Positions 15,491 to 23,695 are shown, counted from the first letter of the stretch. The stretch: 32,698 nt of DNA from Clostridia bacterium (GCA_017453685.1 JAFTEL010000109.1:1-32698), one strand, 5' to 3'. Program-made: numbers and translations. The notes: a model not told the origin generated them from the letters alone.

Positions 15491-16186
15491 TCAAGATTTC
15501 CGAAACCTCAGCAGCGCCCGCACGATCTCGACCCGCCAGAGCAGCTTTTGCAGCGGACTTGTCCTGCCGCCGGTCATGCTGCCCTCGTTGCGCCGCCAGA
15601 GCAGCAGCGGCTCGTCGATGAGCGCCACGCGGCCCACTCGTTCGCTGACGAGTCCGAGCCACTGATCGTGCATCGGCAGCTTTTCGGGAAACGGCAGCGC
15701 CGCCTCGAACGCTTCGCGCGTCAGCGCCATGCAGCAGCCGGTGTAGCCGTTGCGGATGACGTTGCGCACCAGCCCCGTGCCGACGTGTTTGTTCTCAAAC
15801 AGCGTTTCGCCGATGGGGTTGAGTTCGTCGTCGGTCAGGCGGGCGTTGTGCATCACGCAGCACGCGCCGCCTTCGATGGCGGCCATCACTTTTTTCACCT
15901 TGCCGGGGAGCCAGACGTCGTCCTGATCGCTCAGAAACGCCGCATCGCCCGTGCATTGCCGCAATAAAAACTCTTTGTTTTTGTCGACTCCCGCGTGAGG
16001 ACCTTCGAGATAAGTCACCCGCGGGTCTTTCAAAAAGGGCTTGCACGCCTCTTTTGTTTTGGATGTGCGGCTGTCGTCGGAGATCAGCACCTCGTCCCCT
16101 TCGCCGAGCTGCGGCAGAATAGAGGCAAGCTGCTGCGCGATGTATTTTTCGCCGTTATAGGCGGCGACAAGAACCGAAATTTTCAA
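15491..16186 (-). CDS. GT2 glycosyltransferase (rhamnosyltransferase-like)
   Basis: A 231-residue cytosolic or membrane-associated glycosyltransferase of family 2. ISVLVAAYNGEKYIAQQL begins the GT-A fold, ISDDSRTS follows, FLSDQDDVW holds the metal-binding Asp pair, and MHDQWLGLV is the acceptor-side motif common in rhamnosyltransferases of wall polysaccharides. The start is a TTG with GGGAGGCGG about 10 nt upstream. It is the first gene of the teichoic acid operon. The exact sugar is not predictable. The stop codon lies 3 nt from the start of the mini-hairpin array. Confidence 0.88.
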   Translation of the reverse strand: MKISVLVAAYNGEKYIAQQLASILPQLGEGDEVLISDDSRTSKTKEACKPFLKDPRVTYLEGPHAGVDKNKEFLLRQCTGDAAFLSDQDDVWLPGKVKKVMAAIEGGACCVMHNARLTDDELNPIGETLFENKHVGTGLVRNVIRNGYTGCCMALTREAFEAALPFPEKLPMHDQWLGLVSERVGRVALIDEPLLLWRRNEGSMTGGRTSPLQKLLWRVEIVRALLRFRKS

Positions 16187-16282
16187 CTGCCGACCGCCTC
16201 CCGCTCCTTATTTTTTACAAAAATCACAGTTATTTTTGATATTTTATCATACATTTATTAACAAAGTGTGAAATCGTAACAT

Positions 16283-16503
16283 GTCGAGCTGACGCTCGAC
16301 TCGATATATCGCCTTGCGGCGATTCGATATATTTGCTTTGCAAATTCGATATATGCTCACTTGTGCTCGCATGCGATATGATATAAATTCCTTTCTTGCC
16401 CCGCAGGGCATATCGTGTGCGAAGCACATATCGAATCCGGCAGGGTATATCGTAAATTCCGCAGGAATTTATATCGCTTCGTAATTTGGCTTCGCCAAAT
16501 TAC
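16283..16503. repeat. Mini-hairpin array with TCGATATAT/ATATCG words
   Basis: Distinct stems: 16283-16300 (7-bp stem, loop TGAC), 16310-16321, 16332-16344 (loop TTT), 16398-16409 (loop CGCA), 16416-16428 (loop GAA), 16453-16471 (8-bp stem, loop GCA) and 16481-16503 (10-bp stem, loop TTC). The separating word is TCGATATAT on the left (16301, 16324, 16346) and its reverse complement ATATCG(A) on the right (16410, 16430, 16447, 16471). The last stem contains the stop codon of the gene ending at 16500. Confidence 0.9.
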
Positions 16504-16850
16504 GACAGCCTGACCGCATACTTGGGCTTTTCGGGCAGATATTTGATGCGCACGCGGCAGCCTTCGTACAGGTCGTCGTCCCAGGCATGACCGATCCGAA
16601 CGTCGAAGCTCTTCCCGCTGCCGAGCTTGGCTTCCACGCTCTGTCCGTCCCGCGTCTGATAGGTAACGTAGAAAGTTTTGCTGGTAGTCACGGAACCGTC
16701 CTCGTCGACCGATTCGTTCACGTTGATGCGGGTCACGACGGCGTCGGCCTCGATCCCGTTCTGATCGATCTCTTTGTTCCGTTTCGAGGTGAAGATAACG
16801 GCGACGGCGATCACCGCAACGATCACCGCGATCATAATGTACAGCATCAT
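16500..16850 (-). CDS. Small membrane protein with DUF3592-like soluble domain
   Basis: A 116-residue protein with one N-terminal membrane helix (residues 2-20) and a beta-rich domain: ADAVVTRI, DGSVTTSKTFYVTYQT, DGQSVEAKLG, then RVRIKYLPEKPKYAVRL. This pattern, an xVxY-type strand pair ending in a YLPExP segment, resembles DUF3592-type membrane proteins; no function is known. AAAGGAGA precedes the ATG. It lies 54 bp after the amidase gene and could be the last member of that operon. The TAA stop is formed by the arm of a mini-hairpin in the adjoining array, so the last residues may have been altered by that element. Confidence 0.72.
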   Translation of the reverse strand: MMLYIMIAVIVAVIAVAVIFTSKRNKEIDQNGIEADAVVTRINVNESVDEDGSVTTSKTFYVTYQTRDGQSVEAKLGSGKSFDVRIGHAWDDDLYEGCRVRIKYLPEKPKYAVRLS

Positions 16851-16904
16851 TGGTTTTTGTCTCCTTTTTCTGTTTTTATCTGTGTATCGGGCCGCCTTGT
16901 CTCG

Positions 16905-17540
16905 TTAAAGCGACCGGATGATACCCTTCGCAATGGCTTCGGCGTAAGCGTCGAAGTTCTGATCGAACCGCTCGTTGTCGAGCTTGTTGCTCATAAAGCC
17001 GAGCTCCAGCAGGCAGCTCTTGCATTTGGTGTGGGCGTTCACCGCGTAGTTTTTGGTGAGGTCGCCGCGATAGCCCGCGCAAACGCCGCGGTCGATGCCG
17101 AAGCCGACCCTGTCGAGCTGTTTGAGAATGTTCGTCGCCAGTTTTCGGTCGGGCACCGGCGAAGTGTTTTTGATCCAGGCCTCAATGCCGCTCGCCGCCT
17201 CATTTTCGGCGCTGTTGCGGTGGATAGCGACGAACACGGTCGCATGTTTTTTGTTGCTGAGCGTATAACGCTCTTCCAGTGAAACGGTGGAATCGTCCGT
17301 GCGGGTGTAGATGACTTGGTAGCCCTTGTCCTCCAGAATTTTGCCGACCGCCAGCGTCATCGCCAGATTGTCGTCTTTTTCCAGACGGCCGTCCTCTGTC
17401 ATCGCGCCGGTGTCCTTGCCGCCGTGACCGGCGTCCAGACAGATCAGCGGCTCGGTGTGGCGGAGCTTCACAAAGCCGAACACGCCGCCCGCGATCACGA
17501 TCAGAACCGCGGGGACAATCCAAATGATCTTTCTCTTCAT
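16905..17540 (-). CDS. N-acetylmuramoyl-L-alanine amidase (Amidase_3, CwlD-like)
   Basis: A 211-residue wall hydrolase that cuts the bond between muramic acid and the stem peptide. Residues 5-24 form a membrane anchor or signal. The zinc site of the Amidase_3 family is visible: LDAGHGGKDTG (His39), LEKDDN (Glu54) and AIHRNS (His107). The catalytic Glu179 is in LLELGFMSN. The length is that of a catalytic domain without a wall-binding module. The ATG at 17540 is chosen because the longer frame overlaps the PBP gene and its extension is low-complexity Arg-rich shadow sequence. It lies 14 bp after the PBP gene, suggesting joint wall synthesis and trimming. Confidence 0.92.
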   Translation of the reverse strand: MKRKIIWIVPAVLIVIAGGVFGFVKLRHTEPLICLDAGHGGKDTGAMTEDGRLEKDDNLAMTLAVGKILEDKGYQVIYTRTDDSTVSLEERYTLSNKKHATVFVAIHRNSAENEAASGIEAWIKNTSPVPDRKLATNILKQLDRVGFGIDRGVCAGYRGDLTKNYAVNAHTKCKSCLLELGFMSNKLDNERFDQNFDAYAEAIAKGIIRSL

Positions 17541-17554
17541 AGGTATCCTTACTC

Positions 17555-18907
17555 TTATCCTTTTACCGCTTTCATCACGGTGCTGGCGATGGGCAGCGCT
17601 TCGTCCGACCCGCCGCCGCCGTTCTGCACGACGACCACGACCGCGTAGGGGAAGCTCTCGTCCATCGACGCGCCGACGAACCACGCGTGCGATTTTTCGC
17701 CCTCCACCTGCGCCGTGCCCGTCTTGCCGCCGAACGACATATTGGGAAACTTTTTATCGCCGTAATTGTTGATGACGTTGTTGCGCATCATGGTGCGCAG
17801 CGTCGCAGCGGTTTCCGCTTTCATTTTATTGGTCATTTTCAGGCTGCCGACCGTGTCGGTGATGGTGCTGCGCACAAAATAGGGGATCGGCGTCGAGCCG
17901 CCGTTCGCGGCTGCACCCGCGAGCATCATCATGTTCAGCGGGTTCATCAGCGTGGTATACTGCCCGATGGCAGCCCAGCCCAGGTCGATCTCCACCGATT
18001 TTGACAAATCGAACCGACCCTTCGCGGTCTTCACGCCGCTGATGTTGTAGCTGTCGCACAGCCCCAGCTCTTTGACCGTTTTGGTCAGCTTGTCCTTACC
18101 GAGCTCCACGCCGATGGCGGCAAAGGTCGCGTTGCAGGATTTGGTCAGCGCCTTGCCGAAATCGAGCTTGCCGTGCGTGTTGTTGCAGATGACCTTGCCG
18201 CCCGTGGAAGTCGTATAGGCGCCGCTGCAGGAAAACGTGCGCGTGTTGATATCCGGAATGTTTTCGATGGCGCACGCCGAGGTGACGAGCTTAAACGTCG
18301 AACCCGGCGTGAACAGACCCGTGAGCAGGCGGTTCATGTAAACGCCCTCGTATTTGTGGTTTGTTTCGATGTCGGCGGGTTTGTTGACGGGGTCATAGCT
18401 CGGGGCGGAAACGTTGCAGAGCATCTCGCCCGTCTTATAGTTGTAAACGCCCACGCAGCCCTTGCGCCCGTTGAGCGCCTGATAGGCGATCTTGTTCAGG
18501 TTCGCGTCGATGGTCAGCGTCACGTCGGCGCCCTCGCCCTCGGTCACGAGCTTGAAAATGCCCTCGATGCGGCTGTAACCGATGAGCGCGTCGCGGCAGA
18601 CGGTGTGCGCGCCGCAGGCAATGTAGCCGTACTGGTCGCCCACGGCGTGAAGCGTCGCCTTGCGCATGGTCGCGTCCGAATGAAACTTGCGCTTGCCGTT
18701 GACGCTCTGCGCCAGCACGACGCCGTTGCGGTCGAGGATTTTGCCGGCGTTGGTGATCTGCCCGCCGGAATACAAATGCCCGTTGGCGCGGCTGGTCGCC
18801 CAGGTGCCGCCGTGCACAAAAAAGCTCACCGCCAGCAGCACCAGCCCCACGAGGAAAGCCGCGATGATGCCCAGCAGAACGTAGGCGCGTTTGGTCAGGG
18901 TATTCAT
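17555..18907 (-). CDS. Class B penicillin-binding protein (transpeptidase, PbpA/FtsI-like)
   Basis: A 450-residue D,D-transpeptidase that cross-links peptidoglycan outside the membrane. Residues 8-30 form a membrane anchor. KILDRNGVVLAQ is typical of PBP2-type N-termini. The penicilloyl-serine domain has PGSTFK (Ser203, Lys206), SCN (Ser257) and KTGTA (Lys395). The N-terminal non-catalytic part is short, as in PbpA proteins next to a SEDS gene. Its ATG overlaps the TGA of the SEDS gene (ATGA), so the glycosyltransferase and its transpeptidase partner are coupled. GGAGG precedes the ATG. A longer frame upstream is a shadow of the SEDS gene. Confidence 0.94.
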   Translation of the reverse strand: MNTLTKRAYVLLGIIAAFLVGLVLLAVSFFVHGGTWATSRANGHLYSGGQITNAGKILDRNGVVLAQSVNGKRKFHSDATMRKATLHAVGDQYGYIACGAHTVCRDALIGYSRIEGIFKLVTEGEGADVTLTIDANLNKIAYQALNGRKGCVGVYNYKTGEMLCNVSAPSYDPVNKPADIETNHKYEGVYMNRLLTGLFTPGSTFKLVTSACAIENIPDINTRTFSCSGAYTTSTGGKVICNNTHGKLDFGKALTKSCNATFAAIGVELGKDKLTKTVKELGLCDSYNISGVKTAKGRFDLSKSVEIDLGWAAIGQYTTLMNPLNMMMLAGAAANGGSTPIPYFVRSTITDTVGSLKMTNKMKAETAATLRTMMRNNVINNYGDKKFPNMSFGGKTGTAQVEGEKSHAWFVGASMDESFPYAVVVVVQNGGGGSDEALPIASTVMKAVKG

Positions 18908-20181
18908 GCCTTTTCCTCCATTTGAACTTCGAGCTTGGGGTAGGTCTTGATGTCGGCGCTCTTGATGAACGCGAACAGCGCCCACGAGCAGATCATGCTT
19001 GTCCCGCCGCGGCTGATGAACGGCAGGGTCACGCCCGTGAGCGGCAGCAGATCGGTCACGCCGAAGACGTTCAGGCTCAGCTGCACCAGCAGCAGCGCCG
19101 CGGAGGCGACCGCCGCGATGGCGTAGACCGTGGAGCGCGCGTGGCGCGCCAGCCGCAGGGCGTAGACCGCCACGAACGCGAAGCTGAGCACGACGCAGAA
19201 TGCCACGATCATGCCCCATTCTTCACAGATGACACCGAAGATCAGGTCAGTGGTGGAGGCGTAAACCTTGCGCAGCCGCCCGTTGCCGACGCCTAAGCCG
19301 AACAGCCCGCCGCTCGCCGAATAGATCAGCACGCGGGTCTGCTGAAAGCCGCTGTCGTTCATATATTCCCACACGTGGCGGTACGCCTTGAAGCGCTTAG
19401 CCACATAAGGCTTGAAGTAAATAATCAGCCCCGCGCCCAAAACGGCGCCTGCGCCGATGAGTCCGATGGTTTTAACGTCGCCCGAGCGCATAAACGCCAT
19501 GACCATGAAGGTGCAGAAAAAGATCAGCGCCGTGCCGAAATCGCGCATTAAAAACAGCGCGCCGACGCAGCCGAGCGAAAAGATGAGATAGGAGGTCAGA
19601 CTGCGGGCGGACTGCAGCTTTTCCAGCGTGGCGGCGCCCACAAAGATGAAGCCGATCTTGACGATCTCCGACGGCTGGATGGACACGCCGCCGACGTTGA
19701 TCCAGTTCAGCGCGCCGTTATGTACCTTGGCGAGCAGCAGATTCAGCGCGAGCAGCCCGACGCAGCCGAGGGCGACGGGGATATGCAGCGCGTTGACGAC
19801 CTCGACGTTGCGCATGAGCGCCAGCAGAATGACGAACGCCGCCAGCCCGATGAGGATGGCGATGAACTGTTTGAGCGCGTAATGCGGGTAGACGCTCGCC
19901 ACCGTCACCAGCCCGAAGCCCGAGAGCAGGAACGCGATGATCTCCAGCTCCGTGGCGCGCTGGTTCGCCAGATTGCGCGCGAAAATGAAATAGAGCCACT
20001 CCACGATCAGAAAGCCGCCGAACACGGAAAGCACTTCGGTCTGCGCTTCCTGAATCTGCGTGAGCACCGTGCCGCCGGAAATGATCTGGATCGACGTGAC
20101 GAGCAGGAGCATATACAGCCAGTGAAACGGTTCGGTTTTTTTTCGGGTCTTTTGCTTTTCCTGTTTCGCCAAGCGATTCAC
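18904..20181 (-). CDS. SEDS peptidoglycan glycosyltransferase (RodA/FtsW/SpoVE family)
   Basis: A 425-residue polytopic membrane protein with about ten hydrophobic segments. It polymerises lipid II into glycan strands. SEDS marks include NWINVGGVSIQPSEIVKIG, FQQTRVLIYSASGG, DLIFGVICEEWG and LPFISRGGTSM; the last replaces the usual SYGGSS by SRGGTS. An Arg/Lys-rich N-terminal tail faces the cytoplasm. The start is a GTG overlapping the FHA gene stop as GTGA. It is followed directly by its class B PBP. RodA, FtsW and SpoVE cannot be separated by motif alone; the FHA neighbour recalls the fhaB-rodA-pbpA cluster of Actinobacteria. Confidence 0.93.
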   Translation of the reverse strand: MNRLAKQEKQKTRKKTEPFHWLYMLLLVTSIQIISGGTVLTQIQEAQTEVLSVFGGFLIVEWLYFIFARNLANQRATELEIIAFLLSGFGLVTVASVYPHYALKQFIAILIGLAAFVILLALMRNVEVVNALHIPVALGCVGLLALNLLLAKVHNGALNWINVGGVSIQPSEIVKIGFIFVGAATLEKLQSARSLTSYLIFSLGCVGALFLMRDFGTALIFFCTFMVMAFMRSGDVKTIGLIGAGAVLGAGLIIYFKPYVAKRFKAYRHVWEYMNDSGFQQTRVLIYSASGGLFGLGVGNGRLRKVYASTTDLIFGVICEEWGMIVAFCVVLSFAFVAVYALRLARHARSTVYAIAAVASAALLLVQLSLNVFGVTDLLPLTGVTLPFISRGGTSMICSWALFAFIKSADIKTYPKLEVQMEEKA

Positions 20182-21002
20182 CGCCCTTCCGCGGAGGATT
20201 TGTTTTTGACCTTATAGTGTTCGTTGAAGACGAGGATCACGCCGCCCAGACCGACCACGTCGCCGTCGCGCAGACGGCGGCGCCCCTTGCCGATGGATCT
20301 GGCGTTGACGGTCGTGCCGCCCTCGGAGCCGAGGTCTTCAATGAACCACGCGTCGCCCTGCGCGGTCACGCGGGCGTGCTGCGCGGAAACCGCCGGATAG
20401 CGCAGCCGCGCGTCGCAGTCCGCGTCGCGCCCGAACACGCAGTCGTCGCAGGTGATGACGTAGGCCTTGTCGCCCGCCTCGTCGATCAGCGCCGGATAAA
20501 ACGACGCCTCCGGCTTCATGGCGGCCGCCCGTTTGGCGGCGCTGCGGCTGAACGCGCGGCGTTTTTCGCGTTCTTCCTGCTCTTTGTCGTCCTCGTCGGC
20601 GTCCACAAACGTAAAGCCGACGCTGCCGAACGACACCGTGTCGCCGTGGGCGATGGGCGTAGGCTTCGTCACCGTGTCGCCGTTGACGAACACGCCCGTG
20701 CTCGAATGGGTGTCCGCCACGACCCAGCCGCTGCGCCGCTTGGAAATGACGGCGTGGAAGCGGGAAACGTCGGGCGCGCTGAGCACCACGTCGCAGGTCT
20801 TGCTGCGCCCCACGGAATTCTCCCACCGCGTGAGCGGCAGGCGTTTTTTGCTGCCAGGATCGTACAGATAGGAACCGACGCGTTTGCCGAACTGACGGCT
20901 GACCAGCGAAACGACGCAGCTGCCCAGCACCAGCACGGCGAGCGCCGCCACCAGATAGCGGCTGAGGATGACAAGTATGTCAAAAATTTCGTCAAATTCC
21001 AC
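20178..21002 (-). CDS. Membrane protein with two FHA domains
   Basis: A 274-residue protein with an N-terminal membrane helix (about residues 9-31) and two phosphothreonine-binding FHA domains. The first (about 60-130) has SVGRSKTCDV, SRFHAVI and SSTGVFVNG. The second (about 180-262) has VFGRDADCD, SAQHARV and GTTVNAR. A charged linker rich in Glu and Lys/Arg separates them. FHA proteins bind Thr-phosphorylated partners of Ser/Thr kinases such as PknB/PrkC, so this may link kinase signals to the SEDS-PBP pair it is coupled to. The start is GTG with an AAGGGGGG site. The transcript has a leader of about 250 nt consisting almost wholly of a heptamer dyad element. Confidence 0.9.
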   Translation of the reverse strand: MEFDEIFDILVILSRYLVAALAVLVLGSCVVSLVSRQFGKRVGSYLYDPGSKKRLPLTRWENSVGRSKTCDVVLSAPDVSRFHAVISKRRSGWVVADTHSSTGVFVNGDTVTKPTPIAHGDTVSFGSVGFTFVDADEDDKEQEEREKRRAFSRSAAKRAAAMKPEASFYPALIDEAGDKAYVITCDDCVFGRDADCDARLRYPAVSAQHARVTAQGDAWFIEDLGSEGGTTVNARSIGKGRRRLRDGDVVGLGGVILVFNEHYKVKNKSSAEGR

Positions 21003-21023
21003 GTCTGAACCCCCCTTTTTTTC

Positions 21024-21257
21024 TAATGCGGAATGCGAAATGCGGAAGGCGGAATGAGATTATAAAATTATTCATTTTTCATTATTCACGATTCATTATT
21101 CATTTACGTCGTTTTTTGCGCCATTTTAACCAAGATGGAAAACGGCTTCCCAATGAATAATGAAGAATGAAATCGCTTTGCTAATGAATGATGAATAATA
21201 TAAATTCGGAGCGAAGCGACCCTCAATTCCGCATTTCGCACTCCGCATTTCGCATTA
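21024..21257. repeat. Composite heptamer dyad element, copy I
   Basis: A 234-bp symmetrical element. The outer left arm (21025-21055) is tandem 7-mers near AATGCGG. The inner left arm (21068-21104) is 7-mers near TTATTCA. The core is 21105-21151. The inner right arm (21152-21205) is near AATGAAT. A GCGAAGC-containing mini-hairpin lies at 21208-21222. The outer right arm (21225-21256) is 7-mers near ATTCCGC. Right arms are reverse complements of left arms. A second copy lies inverted at 28481-28672. The element lies between promoter and start codon of the FHA operon. Confidence 0.9.
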
Positions 21258-21261
21258 TTTT

Positions 21262-21290
21262 ATTTTACTCTCTCTAAGGCGCGGTGTCAA
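21262..21290 (-). promoter_or_regulatory. Promoter of the FHA-SEDS-PBP-amidase operon
   Basis: Minus strand TTGACA (21290-21285), 17 nt, TAAAAT (21267-21262). Its -35 forms one arm of a dyad shared with the galM promoter. Confidence 0.8.
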
Positions 21291-21319
21291 CCGCGGCGAT
21301 CGTTCGCGGGCGGTTGACA
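21285..21319. promoter_or_regulatory. Dyad joining two divergent promoters
   Basis: TGTCAACCGC (21285-21294) and GCGGTTGACA (21310-21319) are a perfect 10-bp inverted repeat with a 15-bp gap that holds a nested CCGCG/CGCGG pair. Each arm contains the -35 box of one of two divergent promoters, so one bound regulator could affect both. Confidence 0.7.
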
Positions 21320-21342
21320 TTTTTCGCAACAGAATTTATACT
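21314..21342 (+). promoter_or_regulatory. Promoter of galM
   Basis: TTGACA (21314-21319), 17 nt, TATACT (21337-21342), leaving a leader of about 67 nt before the ATG. Confidence 0.85.
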
Positions 21343-21415
21343 GAGGATAACCCGCATTTCTTAAAGTTTGCTTGCAAAACAGCAAAAATCCAGTAACAGC
21401 AAGGAGAGTATCGCC

Positions 21416-22462
21416 ATGAGTGTGAAACAAAGTCTGTTCGGCTTCGCTGCCGACGGCAAAGAAGTGACCAAATACACCATCAAAAACAAAGGCGGCAGCT
21501 TCATTGAGCTGCTCACCTACGGCGCCACCTGGCTGTCCTGCTTCGTGCCGGATCGCGACGGCGTTTATCAGGACGTTCTGCTCGGCTTCGACGATATGGA
21601 CGGGCACATCAACCGCTCCAACTATCAGGGGCAGTTCGTCGGGCGCTTTGCCAACCGCATCGCGAACGGCCGCTTCACGCTCGACGGCGTGACCTATCAA
21701 GTCGTGCAAAACGAAGCCGGAACCAAGAGCCTGCACAGCAACGGCGAATTTTCCCACGCCGTGTTTGACGCCGAAATCGTCAGCGACAACGCGGTCGCCT
21801 TCTCGTTCACCTCGCCCGACGGTACCTTCGGTTTCCCCGGCACGGTGACCGCCTCCGTGACCTACACCTTCACGGACGAGAACGAAGTGGTGCTCGACTA
21901 CCGCGCCGTGTCCGACAAGACCACGCTCATCAACCTGACCAACCACGCCTATTTCAATCTGGGCGGCTGCAACAGCGGCGACGTGCTCGACCACGAAATG
22001 ATGATCGACGCCGACGCGTTCACCCCCACCATGCCCGACAGCATCCCCACGGGTGAAATTCGCAGCGTGGAATGCACGCCGTTCGATTTCCGTCAGCCCA
22101 AGCCCATCGGGCGCGACATCGGCGCGGATTACGACCAGCTCATCAACTGCAAGGGCTACGACCACAACTTCTGCCTCAACGCGGGCGACGGCGTGAAGGT
22201 GCGCGTGTATGAACCCAAGAGCGGGCGCACGCTGAGCATGACCACCGACCGCCCCGGCGTGCAGCTCTACACGGGCAACTTCCTCGACGGCAAGAAGGGC
22301 AAGAGCGGCTGCCCGATGACCAAACACGCGGGCTTCTGCCTGGAAACCCAGGTCTACCCCGACGCGCCCAACCATGAAAACTTCCCGCAGTGCACCTATC
22401 GGGCGGGCGAGGAGTTCGTCTCCCGCACGGTGTATAAGTTCGGGGTGAATTTGAAAAAATGA
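21416..22462 (+). CDS. galM: Aldose 1-epimerase (galactose mutarotase)
   Basis: A 348-residue cytosolic enzyme interconverting alpha and beta anomers of galactose and glucose, the entry step of the Leloir pathway. Family marks are GRFANRI near residue 77, LHSNGEFSH (His), NLTNHAYFNLGG (catalytic His), and the C-terminal GFCLETQVYPDAPNHENFP carrying the catalytic Glu. The length is standard. The ATG at 21416 follows AAGGAGAG; the longer frame from 21368 has no ribosome site. It has its own promoter, divergent from the FHA operon. It would work with the alpha-galactosidase encoded 12 kb away. Confidence 0.95.
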   Translation: MSVKQSLFGFAADGKEVTKYTIKNKGGSFIELLTYGATWLSCFVPDRDGVYQDVLLGFDDMDGHINRSNYQGQFVGRFANRIANGRFTLDGVTYQVVQNEAGTKSLHSNGEFSHAVFDAEIVSDNAVAFSFTSPDGTFGFPGTVTASVTYTFTDENEVVLDYRAVSDKTTLINLTNHAYFNLGGCNSGDVLDHEMMIDADAFTPTMPDSIPTGEIRSVECTPFDFRQPKPIGRDIGADYDQLINCKGYDHNFCLNAGDGVKVRVYEPKSGRTLSMTTDRPGVQLYTGNFLDGKKGKSGCPMTKHAGFCLETQVYPDAPNHENFPQCTYRAGEEFVSRTVYKFGVNLKK

Positions 22463-22470
22463 GACGTTCA

Positions 22471-22574
22471 GCGGATAGCCGATAGCGGATAGCGGATAGC
22501 CGATAGCGTAATATAATTCGGGCAAGGGCGAAGCCCTTCCTCAATTTCGCACTTCGCATTCCGCATTTCGCATT
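22471..22574. repeat. Heptamer tandem (GCGGATA) plus half of the composite element
   Basis: Five exact 7-bp units, GCGGATA or GCCGATA, fill 22471-22505. After an AT-rich gap comes a mini-hairpin GGGCAAGGGCGAAGCCC (22520-22536, containing GCGAAGC), then 7-mers near ATTTCGC (22544-22574) that match the outer right arm of the composite element. It starts 9 bp after the galM stop codon. Confidence 0.88.
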
Positions 22575-22598
22575 AATATGTACGGAGCGTTTGCTCCG

Positions 22599-22730
22599 TC
22601 AGCTTCTCCGCACGGTTTCGTTGTGCATATCGTTGTCATAGAGGTCTTTGCCCTTGGCGTTTTCATCCGACGCGGGCTGCTGCGCGCCGTTCGGGTTCGG
22701 ATTCTGCTTCTTGTCTTTTTTCTTATCCAT
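22599..22730 (-). CDS. 43-residue hydrophilic protein
   Basis: A small ORF, MDKKKDKKQNPNPNG at the N-terminus and NDMHNETVRRS at the C-terminus, with AAAGGTG 6 nt before the ATG. The sequence is almost entirely polar (Lys, Asp, Asn, Gln), so it is probably disordered. I do not recognise a family; Lys/Asn/Gln-rich short proteins do occur in sporulating Clostridia. It is divergent from nth with an 87-bp gap. No strong promoter is visible and the 3' side is repeat DNA, so coding status is moderate. Confidence 0.55.
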   Translation of the reverse strand: MDKKKDKKQNPNPNGAQQPASDENAKGKDLYDNDMHNETVRRS

Positions 22731-22817
22731 GTTGACACCTTTCTTCAGCAGGGTAGATTTTGTGTGAACCTGCAACGGTAGGTTGCGCCAAAATATCCAG
22801 TTTATTCTTTGGGAGTG

Positions 22818-23453
22818 ATGATTTTGAGAAAAAGCGATCTGGCGGATTACGCCGTTGATCTGCTGAAAAAAGAATATCCCGACGCGATCTGTTCGCTCGA
22901 CGCGACGGACCCGGTGCAGTTGATCATCGCCACGCGCCTTTCCGCGCAGTGCACCGACGCGCGCGTCAATCTGGTCACGCCCAAGCTCTTCGCCAAATAT
23001 CCCACCCTCACGGATTACGCCAACGCGCAGCTGAGCGACGTGGAGGAGATCGTGCGCCCGTGCGGGTTTTATCACACGAAGGCGAAGGACATCATCGCCA
23101 TGGCGCAGATGCTGCTGGAGGAATACGGCGGCGTCGTGCCCGACAATATCGACGACTTAGTGCGTCTGCCCGGCGTGGGGCGCAAAACGGCGAACCTCAT
23201 CTGCGGCGACGTTTACCGCAAGCCCGCCGTCGTGGCGGACACGCATCTCATCCGCATTTCCAACCGGCTGGGGCTGGTGAACACCAAAGACCCCTACAAG
23301 GTGGAAATGGGACTGAAAAAGCTGTTGCCGCCGCAGGAGAGCAACGATTTCTGCCACCGCTGCGTGCTGCACGGCCGCGCCGTTTGCCAGGCCCGCAAGC
23401 CGAAATGCGAAAGCTGCTGCTTAGCGCCGTATTGCCCCAAAAACGGGGTGTAA
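22818..23453 (+). CDS. nth: Endonuclease III
   Basis: A DNA glycosylase/AP lyase of about 211 residues that removes oxidised pyrimidines in base excision repair. The helix-hairpin-helix motif LPGVGRKTAN carries the catalytic Lys, and the VADTHLIRISNRLG segment carries the catalytic Asp. The C-terminus has the 4Fe-4S ligand pattern C-x6-C-x2-C-x5-C. The conserved LSAQ(C)TD segment is present. Start choice: ATG at 22818 sits only 2 nt from GGGAG, while the TTG at 22824 is 8 nt away and yields MRKSDLADYA; the TTG may be the true start. Standing alone, convergent with the transporter gene. Confidence 0.95.
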   Translation: MILRKSDLADYAVDLLKKEYPDAICSLDATDPVQLIIATRLSAQCTDARVNLVTPKLFAKYPTLTDYANAQLSDVEEIVRPCGFYHTKAKDIIAMAQMLLEEYGGVVPDNIDDLVRLPGVGRKTANLICGDVYRKPAVVADTHLIRISNRLGLVNTKDPYKVEMGLKKLLPPQESNDFCHRCVLHGRAVCQARKPKCESCCLAPYCPKNGV

Positions 23454-23456
23454 GAC

Positions 23457-23590
23457 AATGCGGAATGCGGAGTGCGAAATGCGGAATTGAGGGTCGCTTC
23501 GCTCCGGATTATAAATATTCATTTTTCATTATTCACGATTCATTATTCATTAACGTCATTTTTCACGCTTTTCAAATGAGGAAACGCTGC
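23457..23590. repeat. Composite heptamer element, diverged copy III (left part)
   Basis: Begins 4 nt after the nth stop. Contains 7-mers near AATGCGG (23457-23484), a GCTTCGC mini-hairpin (23491-23506), 7-mers near TATTCAT (23516-23551), then ACGTC and a core that only loosely resembles the one shared by copies I and II. Confidence 0.8.
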
Positions 23591-23650
23591 TCTCGGCGTT
23601 CCGCCGTTCATTCATGCGGAGTTCAGAATTGAGTTAAGAAATAAAATAAT

Positions 23651-23690
23651 AAGACGCTGATCGAAAATCCGGTCAGCGTCTTTATTCGTT
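23651..23690. terminator. Bidirectional terminator between nth and the transporter gene
   Basis: AAGACGCTGA (23651-23660) pairs with TCAGCGTCTT (23673-23682), followed on the plus strand by TATTCG and six T (from 23690). The minus side is followed by ATTATTTTATTT, so it can serve both convergent genes. Confidence 0.85.
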
Positions 23691-23695
23691 TTTTG

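Noticed and set aside
15292..16503. Possible CRISPR arrays
   Set aside because: Constant words are 6-11 bp, flip orientation, and the intervening segments are palindromic. No cas gene is nearby.
21024..21257. Insertion sequence or MITE with known transposase
   Set aside because: Terminal arms are degenerate heptamer runs, no target duplication is visible, and no transposase occurs in the window. I report it only as a repeat element.
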